The position numbers and the translations under genes are program-made. A stretch of 64,000 nucleotides of DNA, taken from Leptospira broomii serovar Hurstbridge str. 5399 (GTDB lineage: Bacteria > Spirochaetota > Leptospiria > Leptospirales > Leptospiraceae). The notes under the pieces are model-generated. The model was not told where the DNA came from. It saw only the letters and a list, made by a program, of their open reading frames with translations, and did not search any database. The stretch is taken from positions 250,501 through 314,500 of the forward strand of contig NZ_AHMO02000004.1 of the NCBI RefSeq assembly GCF_000243715.2, in the 5' to 3' direction. Below, one piece after another: positions 54,106 through 63,110 of this stretch. Each line of letters opens with the position of its first letter. Position 1 is the stretch's first letter.

Positions 54106-54867
54106 TTACGGAATTTGATCCAGGTTCGGCTTATCCGCATTCGGATACTTAGTCAGATATTCGCTTACGGTTTCGCGTTTTTTCGTCAATCGACTTCGAT
54201 GATCTGAAATGATTTTTCCAAAGTCCAATTTTCCCGTTATTATTTCAAAACGCTCGGTTTCCATCGTTCCGAGGTCGAGATCCGAATCATTTTCGGAGGC
54301 CTCGTCAGCATATTTGAGTGCATTTTCCCAATAAGGAATCGCCTCCTTATAGAAGCCGTCCGCGACTTCGAATGATTGTTTAAGTTCGTGAGCAAAGTCC
54401 AGGTTATAGAAGTAGAGATGCCTTTTATCGAATTGGGACGCAATCCTCATATAAGATCTCATAATTTGGAGATTGATATGCATGAATAGAAGAAGGCGAT
54501 ACTTATGATATTCCTCTTCGTTTTTTACCGGGCAAAGAGCGTTTCTAGGATGGCGAAACCGCCGATTCAAACCTGCTTTTAAGAAGAAGATATTTCGACG
54601 AAGTTCATTTTCTTTATAATGCAATTTTAGACCATATAACTCGTAATAGTCCTCCAAGAATTTAGGTTCCCATTTGTGAAGTTTGTAAGGGACCCAATCG
54701 GAGAATTTCGTATAAACGCCGTTCTTTTCGTATTCGTAGTTATAGTCCAGATCCGGTTCAGTGCTGATAGAAACCGGAACCGAGATTAGGGAAGGATTGC
54801 CTGAAAATACGAGCACAAGCGTCAGAATGACTCCTATCGATCGTACCCGGGGGAATTTTTCCTTCAT
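54106..54867 (-). CDS. Exported hypothetical helical protein
   Basis: The 253-residue protein starts at ATG 54867 with basic residues and a hydrophobic core (SIGVILTLVLVFSGNPSL) that reads as a signal peptide. The mature part is strongly helical and rich in Tyr, Phe, Glu and Lys (LEDYYELYGLKLHYKENEL, YHKYRLLLFMHINLQIM), with an acidic loop near SENDSDLDLG. No family motif is recognised. An in-frame ATG six codons upstream exists but would disturb the signal peptide. It converges with glnA and diverges from the DsbD gene. Confidence 0.75.
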   Translation of the reverse strand: MKEKFPRVRSIGVILTLVLVFSGNPSLISVPVSISTEPDLDYNYEYEKNGVYTKFSDWVPYKLHKWEPKFLEDYYELYGLKLHYKENELRRNIFFLKAGLNRRFRHPRNALCPVKNEEEYHKYRLLLFMHINLQIMRSYMRIASQFDKRHLYFYNLDFAHELKQSFEVADGFYKEAIPYWENALKYADEASENDSDLDLGTMETERFEIITGKLDFGKIISDHRSRLTKKRETVSEYLTKYPNADKPNLDQIP

Positions 54868-55104
54868 CAGAATTTCTATCGGCAATTTTGGACGGGTCCA
54901 GAAACGTAAATTAGCGACTTTTCCTATCCACTCCCTCGTCTTTCGACGTCAAAAGAACAACGTTCCGAAAATCGATGCTAAGGTGGCAGGATTCTGAATT
55001 GACCCTTGAGACCCGTCCTTGTAATTAGGTGGAGAGCAATCAAAGCGGTTCTTTCTCATTTTCGAGAATATTCTAGCCGATTTCCGGTCTAAAACATACA
55101 GCAC

Positions 55105-56526
55105 ATGCAAAGACCTTCGATAATAAAAAACCTCGGCTTCCGCCAAGTCAACGTAATCGCCGCTATCCTGGTCATTCTTGCCCCGTTGCAACTTTGGGCG
55201 GAGGGTTCTATTTCGTCGAATGCGGTGCAGTCACTAAATCGATGGATAGAGAGCGGAATTGGCGGTAGTTCTTTCTCGGTCTTTAGCGCCGTATTCCTAG
55301 TCGCGGGCGGATTATTTGCGAGCTTACTCCCTTGCGTTTACCCTCTCTATCCTATCACTGTCGGAATTATCCAGAGCCGGGGGCAATCTACGGAGAGCAA
55401 AATTCTACATCCGCTTCTGTACTATATAGGCCTTTCCTTTATGTATCTTTGCTTCGGAATTCTTGCCGGCTTGACCGGCGGGGCTTTCAATACGATTCTT
55501 CGTTTTCCCGTAACCAATCTAATTTTATCGATTTTAATTTTTCTCTTGGCCCTTGCTTCGATTAATCTACTTCATTTACCGGGGCGTTATTCGAATAACG
55601 TGAAAGGCTACCAAGGTTGGAAAGGAACTTTTCTCTTGGGAATGGGCGCCGGCTTTTTATCATCGCCCTGTGTCGGACCTGTGGTTGTTGCGATACTAAT
55701 CCAAGTGACAGCCGGAGTCGGTTCCGTTTCAATTTCCTCCCTTGCGTTAGCTTCCGTTAAGATGACTCTCTTCGGCATGGGTTTGGGGCTTCCATTTCTG
55801 ATGATAGGCGTTTTTGGTCTGCATCTTCCAAAATCGGGGAAATGGTTAAAGTGGATTCAAATTTCGCTCGGGCTTTTAGTTTTTTATTTCGCGTGGCTAT
55901 ATTATATAAAAGCGATGAACCTCTGGGGGATTCAGAATCATATTAGCGCCTCGATATTAATCGCCGGAATAGGAATTTTTCTAACCGGTTATTTTTATCA
56001 AAATAAAAATCTTCATAAGATCGAACGAACTAAAAAAGCGTTACTGTTAACCGGTTTAGTCGCGTGCATCGCATTATTTATACGATTGGTCGGCTGGGGA
56101 ACTGCATCCGATATTTATAAGGAAAATCTTATCGAGCAACACGGGAATTTAGGCTGGCATCGAACTTCCCAAGTCGCTTTTGAAGTAGCAAAATCGGAAG
56201 CGCGTCCAGTCTTCGTGGATTTTTATGCCGATTGGTGCACGAATTGCAAAGAGTTCGAAGAGCTAACGCTTTCGGATCCCGAATTGAATAAAGCTTTGAA
56301 TCACGCGGTCCTTTTAAAAATAAAAGATGATGATAAAGACTTTCAAAATTTCGAACAAGATCTTAGATTTCCCGAATTGAAAATCGGTCTGCCTTTCTTC
56401 GTAATTTTCTCGCCGGACGGTCGGGTCCTATTTAAAACGAATAATTATCTTAATACTTCGGATATGATTCGAACAATTTACGGAGAGTCCGTTCAAGCCA
56501 AAATCGAAAATTACAATACCAACTAA
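55105..56526 (+). CDS. Short DsbD-type thiol:disulphide interchange protein
   Basis: DsbD moves electrons from cytoplasmic thioredoxin across the membrane to keep periplasmic thiols reduced. The 473-residue protein has a signal-like N-terminus, a CcdA/DsbD membrane domain with paired cysteines C77 in LLPCVYP and C189 in SSPCVGP, and a C-terminal thioredoxin domain with C378-T-N-C381 in FYADWCTNCKEF. The N-terminal periplasmic alpha domain of the full-length E. coli protein is absent. It converges with lgt; a 12-bp inverted repeat lies between the two. Confidence 0.88.
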   Translation: MQRPSIIKNLGFRQVNVIAAILVILAPLQLWAEGSISSNAVQSLNRWIESGIGGSSFSVFSAVFLVAGGLFASLLPCVYPLYPITVGIIQSRGQSTESKILHPLLYYIGLSFMYLCFGILAGLTGGAFNTILRFPVTNLILSILIFLLALASINLLHLPGRYSNNVKGYQGWKGTFLLGMGAGFLSSPCVGPVVVAILIQVTAGVGSVSISSLALASVKMTLFGMGLGLPFLMIGVFGLHLPKSGKWLKWIQISLGLLVFYFAWLYYIKAMNLWGIQNHISASILIAGIGIFLTGYFYQNKNLHKIERTKKALLLTGLVACIALFIRLVGWGTASDIYKENLIEQHGNLGWHRTSQVAFEVAKSEARPVFVDFYADWCTNCKEFEELTLSDPELNKALNHAVLLKIKDDDKDFQNFEQDLRFPELKIGLPFFVIFSPDGRVLFKTNNYLNTSDMIRTIYGESVQAKIENYNTN

Positions 56527-56554
56527 CCTGCGTTGAACTGGGAAGGTTCTCTGT

Positions 56555-56598
56555 AGTCTCTTTCTCGGATCAAAATAACGTCGACTGAGAGAGAGACT
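56555..56598. terminator. Inverted repeat between convergent dsbD-type and lgt genes
   Basis: AGTCTCTTTCTC (56555-56566) and GAGAGAGAGACT (56587-56598) pair over 12 bases with one G-T wobble around a 20-base loop. There is no strong T-run, so it may be a rho-independent-like barrier or simply a 3'-end stem for both genes. Confidence 0.4.
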
Positions 56599-56620
56599 TA
56601 CGGCCGAAAAATGGAATCGT

Positions 56621-57583
56621 TTACGTCGATGCTTGAGGAGTTTCTTTTTCCCAGAGTCGCCATTTAACAATGAAGTAAATTCCGACGAGAATGAGCGCGA
56701 TAGACACGTATTGGGATTGAGAAAAACCATGCCAATAATATCCGGTTAGAAATTCAGGATTTCCGTCCGCTGTCGGAATATTCACCAATTTCGGCGGATC
56801 GATGAAAGGAATTACCGCTTTATTTACTCTAAGAAATTCCACCCCTAATCTTGCCAGTCCATGAAGAATTAAATACTGTGCGCCAATACTGAATTTACGG
56901 AAGTTTTGAAATCTCGCCCAACCTTGGAAGTAAGCAAAAAAACCTAACGATACGACGGATTCTATGATCGGAGTATTCCAGACAGGTACTCCGGAAGGAT
57001 GAGCTCCGTCGTAATTGAAAACGAGCAGTGGAATTCGGACATCGGTCGCAAATCCATAGCAACCGTCGCCGGATACAAAACATCCCAAGCGACCAATTGC
57101 GTAGCCTAATGCCATGCTCGGAACCGAGGCGTCTAGATAGGATTTAACATCCAAACCGTGTCTGAGAATATAAAGAGTCACGAAGAGAATTCCGAATAAA
57201 AATCCTCCGTAAAAGACAAGCCCGCTTCCGGAGAAAAGACTGCTCCAAAGCCCGGGACGTCCGGGAAAGCCATTATAATGGGTTAAGGGGTAAAGATACT
57301 TACCGTCAAAACCGGGGGTATCCACGAATACCTGATCCCAAATTTCAAAAATAAAGAAGATTTTTGCTCCTACCAGAGTACCGATAACGCCAAGGATTAA
57401 AAGCCAATCGGCATGCTCCGGTTCTAATCCTTTACGTTCTAATTCTTTAGGTAAAAGATAGGAAGCCGCTAAAAAGGCCATTACGACTAAAAGACTGAAC
57501 GTGGACAATCCATGCCAGTCTCTGCTTATATACTCTTGAACAAAGTTCATGAGCCATTTTGGAACGGGGATAACTTCGAACAT
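56621..57583 (-). CDS. lgt: Prolipoprotein diacylglyceryl transferase
   Basis: Lgt transfers diacylglycerol from phosphatidylglycerol to the lipobox cysteine of prolipoproteins, the first step of lipoprotein maturation. The 320-residue integral membrane protein has about seven segments, the [14 protein letters not shown] region, the signature [15 protein letters not shown] and the later [12 protein letters not shown]. It is a little longer than the E. coli enzyme. It follows the M23 peptidase gene on the same strand after 73 bases and fits the several lipoproteins encoded in this window. Confidence 0.93.
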   Translation of the reverse strand: MFEVIPVPKWLMNFVQEYISRDWHGLSTFSLLVVMAFLAASYLLPKELERKGLEPEHADWLLILGVIGTLVGAKIFFIFEIWDQVFVDTPGFDGKYLYPLTHYNGFPGRPGLWSSLFSGSGLVFYGGFLFGILFVTLYILRHGLDVKSYLDASVPSMALGYAIGRLGCFVSGDGCYGFATDVRIPLLVFNYDGAHPSGVPVWNTPIIESVVSLGFFAYFQGWARFQNFRKFSIGAQYLILHGLARLGVEFLRVNKAVIPFIDPPKLVNIPTADGNPEFLTGYYWHGFSQSQYVSIALILVGIYFIVKWRLWEKETPQAST

Positions 57584-57656
57584 GTTTCCTACTTTGGATC
57601 TTCTTCCCTAGTATTTTGTTCCCCAAAACGGGAGGGATTTCGGGGATTTTATCGTA

Positions 57657-58673
57657 TTATTCCATGTTCACGAACTCGGCAGGATCCATAGGAGGATCGT
57701 ATCCGATATGAACTTCGTAATGAACGTGAGGTCCCGTTGCCTTACCGGTGGAACCTACGAGACCGATCAGATCCCCTCGATTTACGACCTGGTCTTTCTC
57801 GACGAGAACCTGAGAGCAATGTCCATACACGGTATAAAAACCGTTTAAGTGATTGATTCTAATACTTCTTCCAAGGCCGCCCGCAGACTGTCCATTATCC
57901 GCGATGATTCCGGGAGCGGTCGCATAAATCGGAGTTCCTTCTCCAGCAGCAAAGTCGATTCCTGAATGGAACTCTCCTAATTGCACGAGTCCGAAAGGAT
58001 CCACGCGACCGCCGAAAGTGGAAGTCACAAAGCCGACTCCGGGTTTTAGAGGGCGCCCTCTCGGCATAGAATACAAGATAGACTCCCTTTCTTCCAAATA
58101 ATCAAAGGCATTTTGAAATGCATGTTTAATTTTAAAGAGTTCGATATTGCGCTCTGCAAAACCTTCGACGGTGTCCTGATACAAATCCATGTTAGTCGAA
58201 GATTCCGGTACGTCTTTTTTTAAACTGAATTCAGGAACATAGTCAAAGGTCAGTATTCTCTTCCAGGGAACTTCGTCCCAAGCCACTAAATTCAATTGCT
58301 CGGTTTTACGTTCAAGTCCGGAAATTTCTTTCTTTGCATCCTGCAAAAGAGAATCATAGTATAAAAATAAGCCTACATTATTATCGGTTTTTCTAATCAG
58401 CTCCCGGTCCGGCTCGAAAAAGAAGTTCATATAAATGACAAATGCTGCAGCGAGAAGGAAGAGTGCGACACTAAGAGCGGCTAAGAAGATCGCCATAAAG
58501 ACGCTCACTTCCAAATTGAAAACAGCTTCGTGATCGTGAGGAACTAAGAGAAAAGAAATTTTTCTGGAACCTTTTTCCCGGATTCGAGCCCAACTTGAGC
58601 ATGCGCGAAGATAGGATATTTTCAATCGTTCACGGTAACTCGGTTGGTCTTCGAACTTTGCCTCTGTGTTCAT
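57657..58673 (-). CDS. M23-family metallopeptidase with an N-terminal membrane anchor
   Basis: The 338-residue protein has a cytoplasmic N-terminus, one membrane segment (about 58-85), a coiled-coil-like periplasmic region and a C-terminal LytM/M23 domain. The zinc motifs HSGIDFA and HVHYEVHIG are intact, as is FGGRVDPF, so it can be an active endopeptidase on peptidoglycan cross-links, unlike the many degenerate LytM activators. The layout resembles membrane-anchored hydrolases used in growth or division. It is divergent from pcnB. Confidence 0.87.
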   Translation of the reverse strand: MNTEAKFEDQPSYRERLKISYLRACSSWARIREKGSRKISFLLVPHDHEAVFNLEVSVFMAIFLAALSVALFLLAAAFVIYMNFFFEPDRELIRKTDNNVGLFLYYDSLLQDAKKEISGLERKTEQLNLVAWDEVPWKRILTFDYVPEFSLKKDVPESSTNMDLYQDTVEGFAERNIELFKIKHAFQNAFDYLEERESILYSMPRGRPLKPGVGFVTSTFGGRVDPFGLVQLGEFHSGIDFAAGEGTPIYATAPGIIADNGQSAGGLGRSIRINHLNGFYTVYGHCSQVLVEKDQVVNRGDLIGLVGSTGKATGPHVHYEVHIGYDPPMDPAEFVNME

Positions 58674-58731
58674 AGATTTTTACTTGCAGGTAGGGGTCCG
58701 AGGGGGATTATAGGACTGTACATCCTATCAT

Positions 58732-60201
58732 ATGAAATTCCTGTCCAATCTATTCAAGAAAAAAATAGGATCCGTCGAAGACATTCTAATTTACCCGGAT
58801 GGAAAGCGATTCTACCGGGATGCTCACCCGATTCGGAAGAATATGATTGATGAGGACGCCGTCAAGATTATTCACCGACTTCATAAATTCGGATACAAGG
58901 CCTATATAGTCGGCGGGGGAGTTCGCGATCTCCTTCTCGAACGCAAGCCGAAAGATTTTGACGTCGTAACTAACGCGACACCGAATCAAATTAAGAAAAT
59001 CTTTAATAACTGTAGAATCATCGGGCGTCGATTTAAGATCGTTCATATTTTGTTTCGGGGAAAAGTAATCGAAGTAAGTACCTTTCGGTCTCTTCCCGAA
59101 CATCGCTTCGGTAAGCACGTTGAAGAACAGGATTATCTGATCAAACGGGATAATAAATTCGGAACTCCGCAAGAAGACGCCGCTCGTCGCGATTTTACGA
59201 TCAACGCGTTATACTACGATATTCGAAACGATTCCATTGTCGACTATGTCGGCGGGTTCGACGACATCCGGAATAGACAGCTAAGGGTGATCGGGAATCC
59301 CGAAATTTCTTTCCGTGAGGACCCGGTTCGTATGTTGCGGGCGGTAAAATTTGCCGTGCTACTCGGTCTTAAGATAGATAGAGGTACTTCCAAATCTATT
59401 AAGAAAAATACTTCCGAGCTGGAGAAGGCATCCACTTCGCGGATGCTGGAAGAGTATAATAAAATCTTCCGGACTTGGAAGACATCTTTGATTTTTCAAG
59501 GGATGGCACAAAATCATCTTTTGGACGTTCTTTTTAAAGAAGCTTTCGAAAAAGAAAGAAAAAAGAATGTGGACTTCGGCGATAAATTCCTGCAAACCCG
59601 CATCGGCAAACGTCTGATGATCGCGGATAAATTACTTTCCGAGCGGGAAGAATTGACTCCTCAGATTTTTTATGCGCTTCTTTTTTCGGACATTGTTCAG
59701 GACGCCGTATCTAAAAAAGGGGGGCATCTAGTCGCCTCACTGAAGACCGCCCTCGAACCAATTTTCCAACGATTGGGCACGCCGAAAAAGGATAAAGAAA
59801 GGCTAATTAAAGTCTTTGCATCTCAGGAAAGATTTTATCATACTGAGGACGAAAAAGCCTCTCAAAACAACTTCTTCCGGAAAAAGGATTTCTTTTACGA
59901 CGCGTTCTACGTTTTTAAAATCAATGCGATTGCGGATAATAACGATAAGGCACTGCAATGCGCCTTCTTTTGGGAGATCTCTGTTCGAAAACGCCCCGTT
60001 CCTCCTTCCGGTAAAAGAGAAGGGCGCCCTTCCAGAAGTAATCACAGGAGAGAAGGCGCGAATTTTAAGGGAAGAGGTGGAAGACCGGATCGCGATAGGA
60101 ATCGCAGGTCTGCCGTCGATGCGGAGGAAGAAAATTCGGACCAGCCAGTCGATAGACCGGGTCGCGGAAATTCTTCCGATTCCGATTTTGACGAAGAATA
60201 A
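58732..60201 (+). CDS. pcnB: Poly(A) polymerase / CCA-adding-type nucleotidyltransferase
   Basis: The 489-residue protein belongs to the class II nucleotidyltransferases. The active-site block [20 protein letters not shown] has the catalytic aspartates, followed by the [12 protein letters not shown] and [14 protein letters not shown] blocks. The leader [17 protein letters not shown] and the absence of an HD domain fit poly(A) polymerase I (PcnB), but the CCA-adding enzyme shares this core and cannot be fully excluded. The last ~60 residues form a disordered basic tail ([29 protein letters not shown]) ending in acidic residues. It has its own divergent promoter region with the M23 gene. Confidence 0.87.
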   Translation: MKFLSNLFKKKIGSVEDILIYPDGKRFYRDAHPIRKNMIDEDAVKIIHRLHKFGYKAYIVGGGVRDLLLERKPKDFDVVTNATPNQIKKIFNNCRIIGRRFKIVHILFRGKVIEVSTFRSLPEHRFGKHVEEQDYLIKRDNKFGTPQEDAARRDFTINALYYDIRNDSIVDYVGGFDDIRNRQLRVIGNPEISFREDPVRMLRAVKFAVLLGLKIDRGTSKSIKKNTSELEKASTSRMLEEYNKIFRTWKTSLIFQGMAQNHLLDVLFKEAFEKERKKNVDFGDKFLQTRIGKRLMIADKLLSEREELTPQIFYALLFSDIVQDAVSKKGGHLVASLKTALEPIFQRLGTPKKDKERLIKVFASQERFYHTEDEKASQNNFFRKKDFFYDAFYVFKINAIADNNDKALQCAFFWEISVRKRPVPPSGKREGRPSRSNHRREGANFKGRGGRPDRDRNRRSAVDAEEENSDQPVDRPGRGNSSDSDFDEE

Positions 60202-60241
60202 ATTCGATTCGATCCATTGATTTTGTCGAATACGGAGGAAT

Positions 60242-60372
60242 CCCCACCCTTCCTGGGTGGGGGCCGGTTCGGTGGTACCCCCGCCCAGCAGGCTGCAGTC
60301 GCGCATTTATCACGGATTCGGAAAAGTTTCAAGTATTTTTTGTGCGTACAGCTTTGTAGGAGCTCCAGCAAC
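60242..60372. repeat. Dispersed GC-hairpin/AGCT-palindrome repeat, half-element
   Basis: CCCCACCCTTCCTGGGTGGGGG forms a strong stem-loop at 60242-60263, followed by GCCGGTTCGGTGGTACC, CAAGTATTTTTTG and the palindrome half GTAGGAGCTCC (60356-60366). This equals the left part of the longer elements at 50120 and 62842 but lacks the inverted right end. It lies between the convergent pcnB and recJ genes, where the hairpin could end or protect both transcripts. Confidence 0.75.
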
Positions 60373-60413
60373 TAAAGCAGAAGCTTATAAGAAAAATTTA
60401 ACATAGAAGATTT

Positions 60414-62318
60414 TTAAGAGAAAGCGGTTATTACAAATTGTAATGTTGTCTTGCCGCGAAACGTGTTTTCTTCCAGATATCCCCATAGATCTAGGCTTCC
60501 TTTATCCCGAAGAACTTCGGAGAATTCACCAGCTCGATTCCAGATAATGCAATGAATCGAGTCGGAGGCAGACAGCAGCTTAAATCTTGCATGTTTTCCG
60601 TCAGAGAGAGGGCGATAAGATAGGATTCTTGCTTCTTTTATGGAGAGAATAGGGGTCGGGTTGCCTTGGCCAAAGGGTTCAAATATTCCCAACTCCTTAT
60701 GGATGGAATCTTTTAATTCCGCAGGATAGAGACTGACGATACTTTCTTCCACGGTTTGCATAGAAAGATTTTTCTCTTCTTTCAGCCAAATTTCCGCTTC
60801 CTTGAATAAAATTTCCGCAAGCTCCGGAATTTTTTCGATAGGTAAGGAAAAGCCGCCAGCTTCCTTATGGCCGCCGAATTGCTGAAAAATAGGCTCAGCC
60901 TTCTTTAATAAATTGAGAACGTTTTCCGATCCGTAAGCTCGGATGCTTCCCTTTGCGTGACCGTGATCAGGAGCGATAAAGATTACTGGACGTCGATACT
61001 GTTCGACTAAACGAGTCGCAACAATTCCGGATACACCTGGTTCGAAATCCGGTTCGTAACAGAAAATTACCGGGCGCTCGGTTCTTTCCTTCTTTCTTTT
61101 TAAAAAACCGTCGACTCGAAATAAATTACGCTTAGTTCTTTCCCTTCTTTCTTCGTTCAGTTTTAATAAATCCTTGGACAGAGATTCAGCCTCGGATTCC
61201 GATTCGCTTAGTAAAAGTTTCAAAGCTGTTTCCGTCTTATGCATTCTTCCCGCGGCATTTAACGCGGGCCCGATGCTCCAACCAAGGTCTTTGGAAGTAA
61301 TCTTCTTTTTACTCAATTCGAGTTGCTTCATCAATTGATTTAGACCAGGTCTGTGGGAGTATTCGCCAGCACGTATTTTCTGCAGTGTTTCGCAGCCGCG
61401 CTGGACAATGATACGATTCTCTCCCGTCAAAGGCATCATGTCGGTGATCGTCCCGACTGCAGCCAAATCCAAATTCATTAAGATTTCGTTCAAGATTCCT
61501 GGGTATCTTGAAATTTGAGAAAAGAATACGCTTCGTTCCGGATATTCTTCATTTACGCGTTCTTGCCAATCGACAAACGGAGTCGGGTATATTTTTTCCG
61601 CAGAAGCTCGGTCGCCTTGAAATAGGCGCACTCCTTTATGAACTAGAGATCCCTCGAATAAAGTTTCGGTATCTTGGATCCATATATACTGGTTCGCTTC
61701 CTGTAGAGACTCATAGAGCCAGCCGGTAACCAATTTCCAGGCGATTAAAGATGTACAGATTTTTTCGTACGGATATCTGGAATCACTACGCTTAGGAGAT
61801 ATCAATTTGCCTGTTGCGGAGATTCTAGCTGGAATTTCATGATGATCTAGAACGATGACCTGAATCCCTTCTTTTGTGAGTTCATCAATTTCAGAACTGT
61901 TGCTGGTTCCGAAATCCAAAGTAATCAGAAGATCGGGCTTGGCATCTCTAATAAACTTCATCGCCGGAGCACAGAGCCCATAGTCTTCGTTGCTGGAAGT
62001 CTTAATAATGAGATTTCCAAAATGAACTTTTCTTAAAAAGGAACCGAGCAAACTCGTTGAACTTACTCCATCGCTGTCGCGATCTCCAAATAAGAGGATT
62101 GTCTTATTCTCTTTTACAAACCGTCTGATAAGTTCTAAAGAGCTTTCTAAATCAGGTAATAAAAACGGGGAGGGGAGATCTTCGAAACGGTAACTTAAAG
62201 GCGATAGACCGGGCTGGCCCTGTCGAAAACGAATTCGAAATACATGGGACTGGAGGACACTTAGACCAGGGACAGTCGAAGGAGAAAGTTCTGAAAGTGA
62301 AAGACCATGGTGGGGCAT
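60414..62318 (-). CDS. recJ: Single-stranded-DNA-specific exonuclease RecJ
   Basis: RecJ degrades single-stranded DNA 5' to 3' in recombination and repair. The 634-residue protein has the DHH phosphoesterase motifs: FGDRDSDG (D79, D81, D83; usually DYDxDG), LDFGTS (D135) and LDHHE (158-160), then the DHHA1 part with GPALNAAGRMHKTETAL and the C-terminal OB-like part ending in FRGKTTLQFVI. I chose ATG at 62318; a TTG at 62333 overlapping the bactofilin stop is an alternative. The Arg in motif I is unusual but the aspartates remain. It follows the bactofilin gene directly. Confidence 0.92.
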   Translation of the reverse strand: MPHHGLSLSELSPSTVPGLSVLQSHVFRIRFRQGQPGLSPLSYRFEDLPSPFLLPDLESSLELIRRFVKENKTILLFGDRDSDGVSSTSLLGSFLRKVHFGNLIIKTSSNEDYGLCAPAMKFIRDAKPDLLITLDFGTSNSSEIDELTKEGIQVIVLDHHEIPARISATGKLISPKRSDSRYPYEKICTSLIAWKLVTGWLYESLQEANQYIWIQDTETLFEGSLVHKGVRLFQGDRASAEKIYPTPFVDWQERVNEEYPERSVFFSQISRYPGILNEILMNLDLAAVGTITDMMPLTGENRIIVQRGCETLQKIRAGEYSHRPGLNQLMKQLELSKKKITSKDLGWSIGPALNAAGRMHKTETALKLLLSESESEAESLSKDLLKLNEERRERTKRNLFRVDGFLKRKKERTERPVIFCYEPDFEPGVSGIVATRLVEQYRRPVIFIAPDHGHAKGSIRAYGSENVLNLLKKAEPIFQQFGGHKEAGGFSLPIEKIPELAEILFKEAEIWLKEEKNLSMQTVEESIVSLYPAELKDSIHKELGIFEPFGQGNPTPILSIKEARILSYRPLSDGKHARFKLLSASDSIHCIIWNRAGEFSEVLRDKGSLDLWGYLEENTFRGKTTLQFVITAFS

Positions 62319-62320
62319 GG

Positions 62321-62650
62321 TTACATGATACAATTTCCGCTGAATTTTGCTCCTGATTCAATTTCTAAATCGGGAGTCCGAACATCCCCGACTACTTTTC
62401 CGGTTTTACGCACGGAGATTTTTTGAACTGCGTTGATATTACCTTTTAGGTCACCTTCTACTTCCAAGGTTCCAGTTTCAACGTCGGCTTCAACTTGTCC
62501 AGTTTCTCCGACGATCAATGTGCCGGACGTTTCTATCGTACCTTTGAACAATCCTTTAATTTTTAAGGCATTATTGAAGCGAAGCTTACCCCTAAATTGG
62601 ATATCGTCGCCGATCACTGTATCGATAGATTCTTCGTTCATCGGTTCCAT
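62321..62650 (-). CDS. Bactofilin
   Basis: Bactofilins are small beta-helical proteins that polymerise without nucleotide and act as scaffolds in cell shape and polarity. The 109-residue product is a single DUF583 domain with regular short repeats (VIGDDIQFRGKLRFNN, LKIKGLFKGTIETSGTLIVGETGQVEADVET, TLEVEGDLKGNI), flanked by brief tails. Its stop is two bases before the recJ ATG, so the pair is co-transcribed. In spirochaetes and other bacteria bactofilins affect shape and motility; the specific role here is inferred. Confidence 0.9.
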   Translation of the reverse strand: MEPMNEESIDTVIGDDIQFRGKLRFNNALKIKGLFKGTIETSGTLIVGETGQVEADVETGTLEVEGDLKGNINAVQKISVRKTGKVVGDVRTPDLEIESGAKFSGNCIM

Positions 62651-62841
62651 TTTGATTTTCTAGAGGTGCCTTTCAAATGTTTTTCCCTAATTCATCTGTT
62701 TTTTTCTGAATATTAATGCGGATCGTCTCAAGAAGAAATATAGGATTTTGCAGAGGATGGTAAAAATTGTTTAGTAAGTTCCAAGTTCGTGGAAATGAAG
62801 TCGAATTTTGATGATGTGCTTCGGGTGGTTTTGGAGGGATT

Positions 62842-63061
62842 CCCCACCCTTCCTGGGCGGGGGCCGGATCGGCGGTACCCGCTGCCCCGCAGAAGCGTTC
62901 CATTAACATAATTTGATTTTTTGGGAAACTCTTTTTCTTTCTAGGTTTTGTGTGGGAGCTCCTACACACGCTTTTTGTGATGATTGTTGACAGTACGCAT
63001 ATTTCGTGCTATGAAATTGCTTCTGTAAAACCGCCCCCATCCCCCACCCAGGAAGGGTGGG
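62842..63061. mobile_element. 220-bp dispersed element with inverted GC-rich ends, copy 2
   Basis: Left end CCCCACCCTTCCTGGGCGGGGG (62842-62863) and right end CCCCCACCCAGGAAGGGTGGG (63041-63061) are inverted copies. The interior repeats copy 1 (50120-50334) in order: GCCGGATCGGCGGTACCCGC, ACATAATTTGATTTTTT, AAACTCTTTTTCTTTCT, the palindrome TGTGTGGGAGCTCCTACACA (62949-62968), GCATATTTCGTGCTA. The 62651-63110 spacer between the alcohol dehydrogenase and bactofilin genes otherwise holds about 190 AT-rich bases upstream of bactofilin in which I see nothing definite. Confidence 0.75.
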
Positions 63062-63110
63062 CATCTCCAAATCAGTAATGAAATGCCCCAGCCTCCCCGT
63101 AATTGAGACC

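Noticed and set aside
62673..62969. 98-codon minus-strand open frame upstream of bactofilin
   Set aside because: It is mostly the 62842-63061 repeat element read through; no support as a gene.
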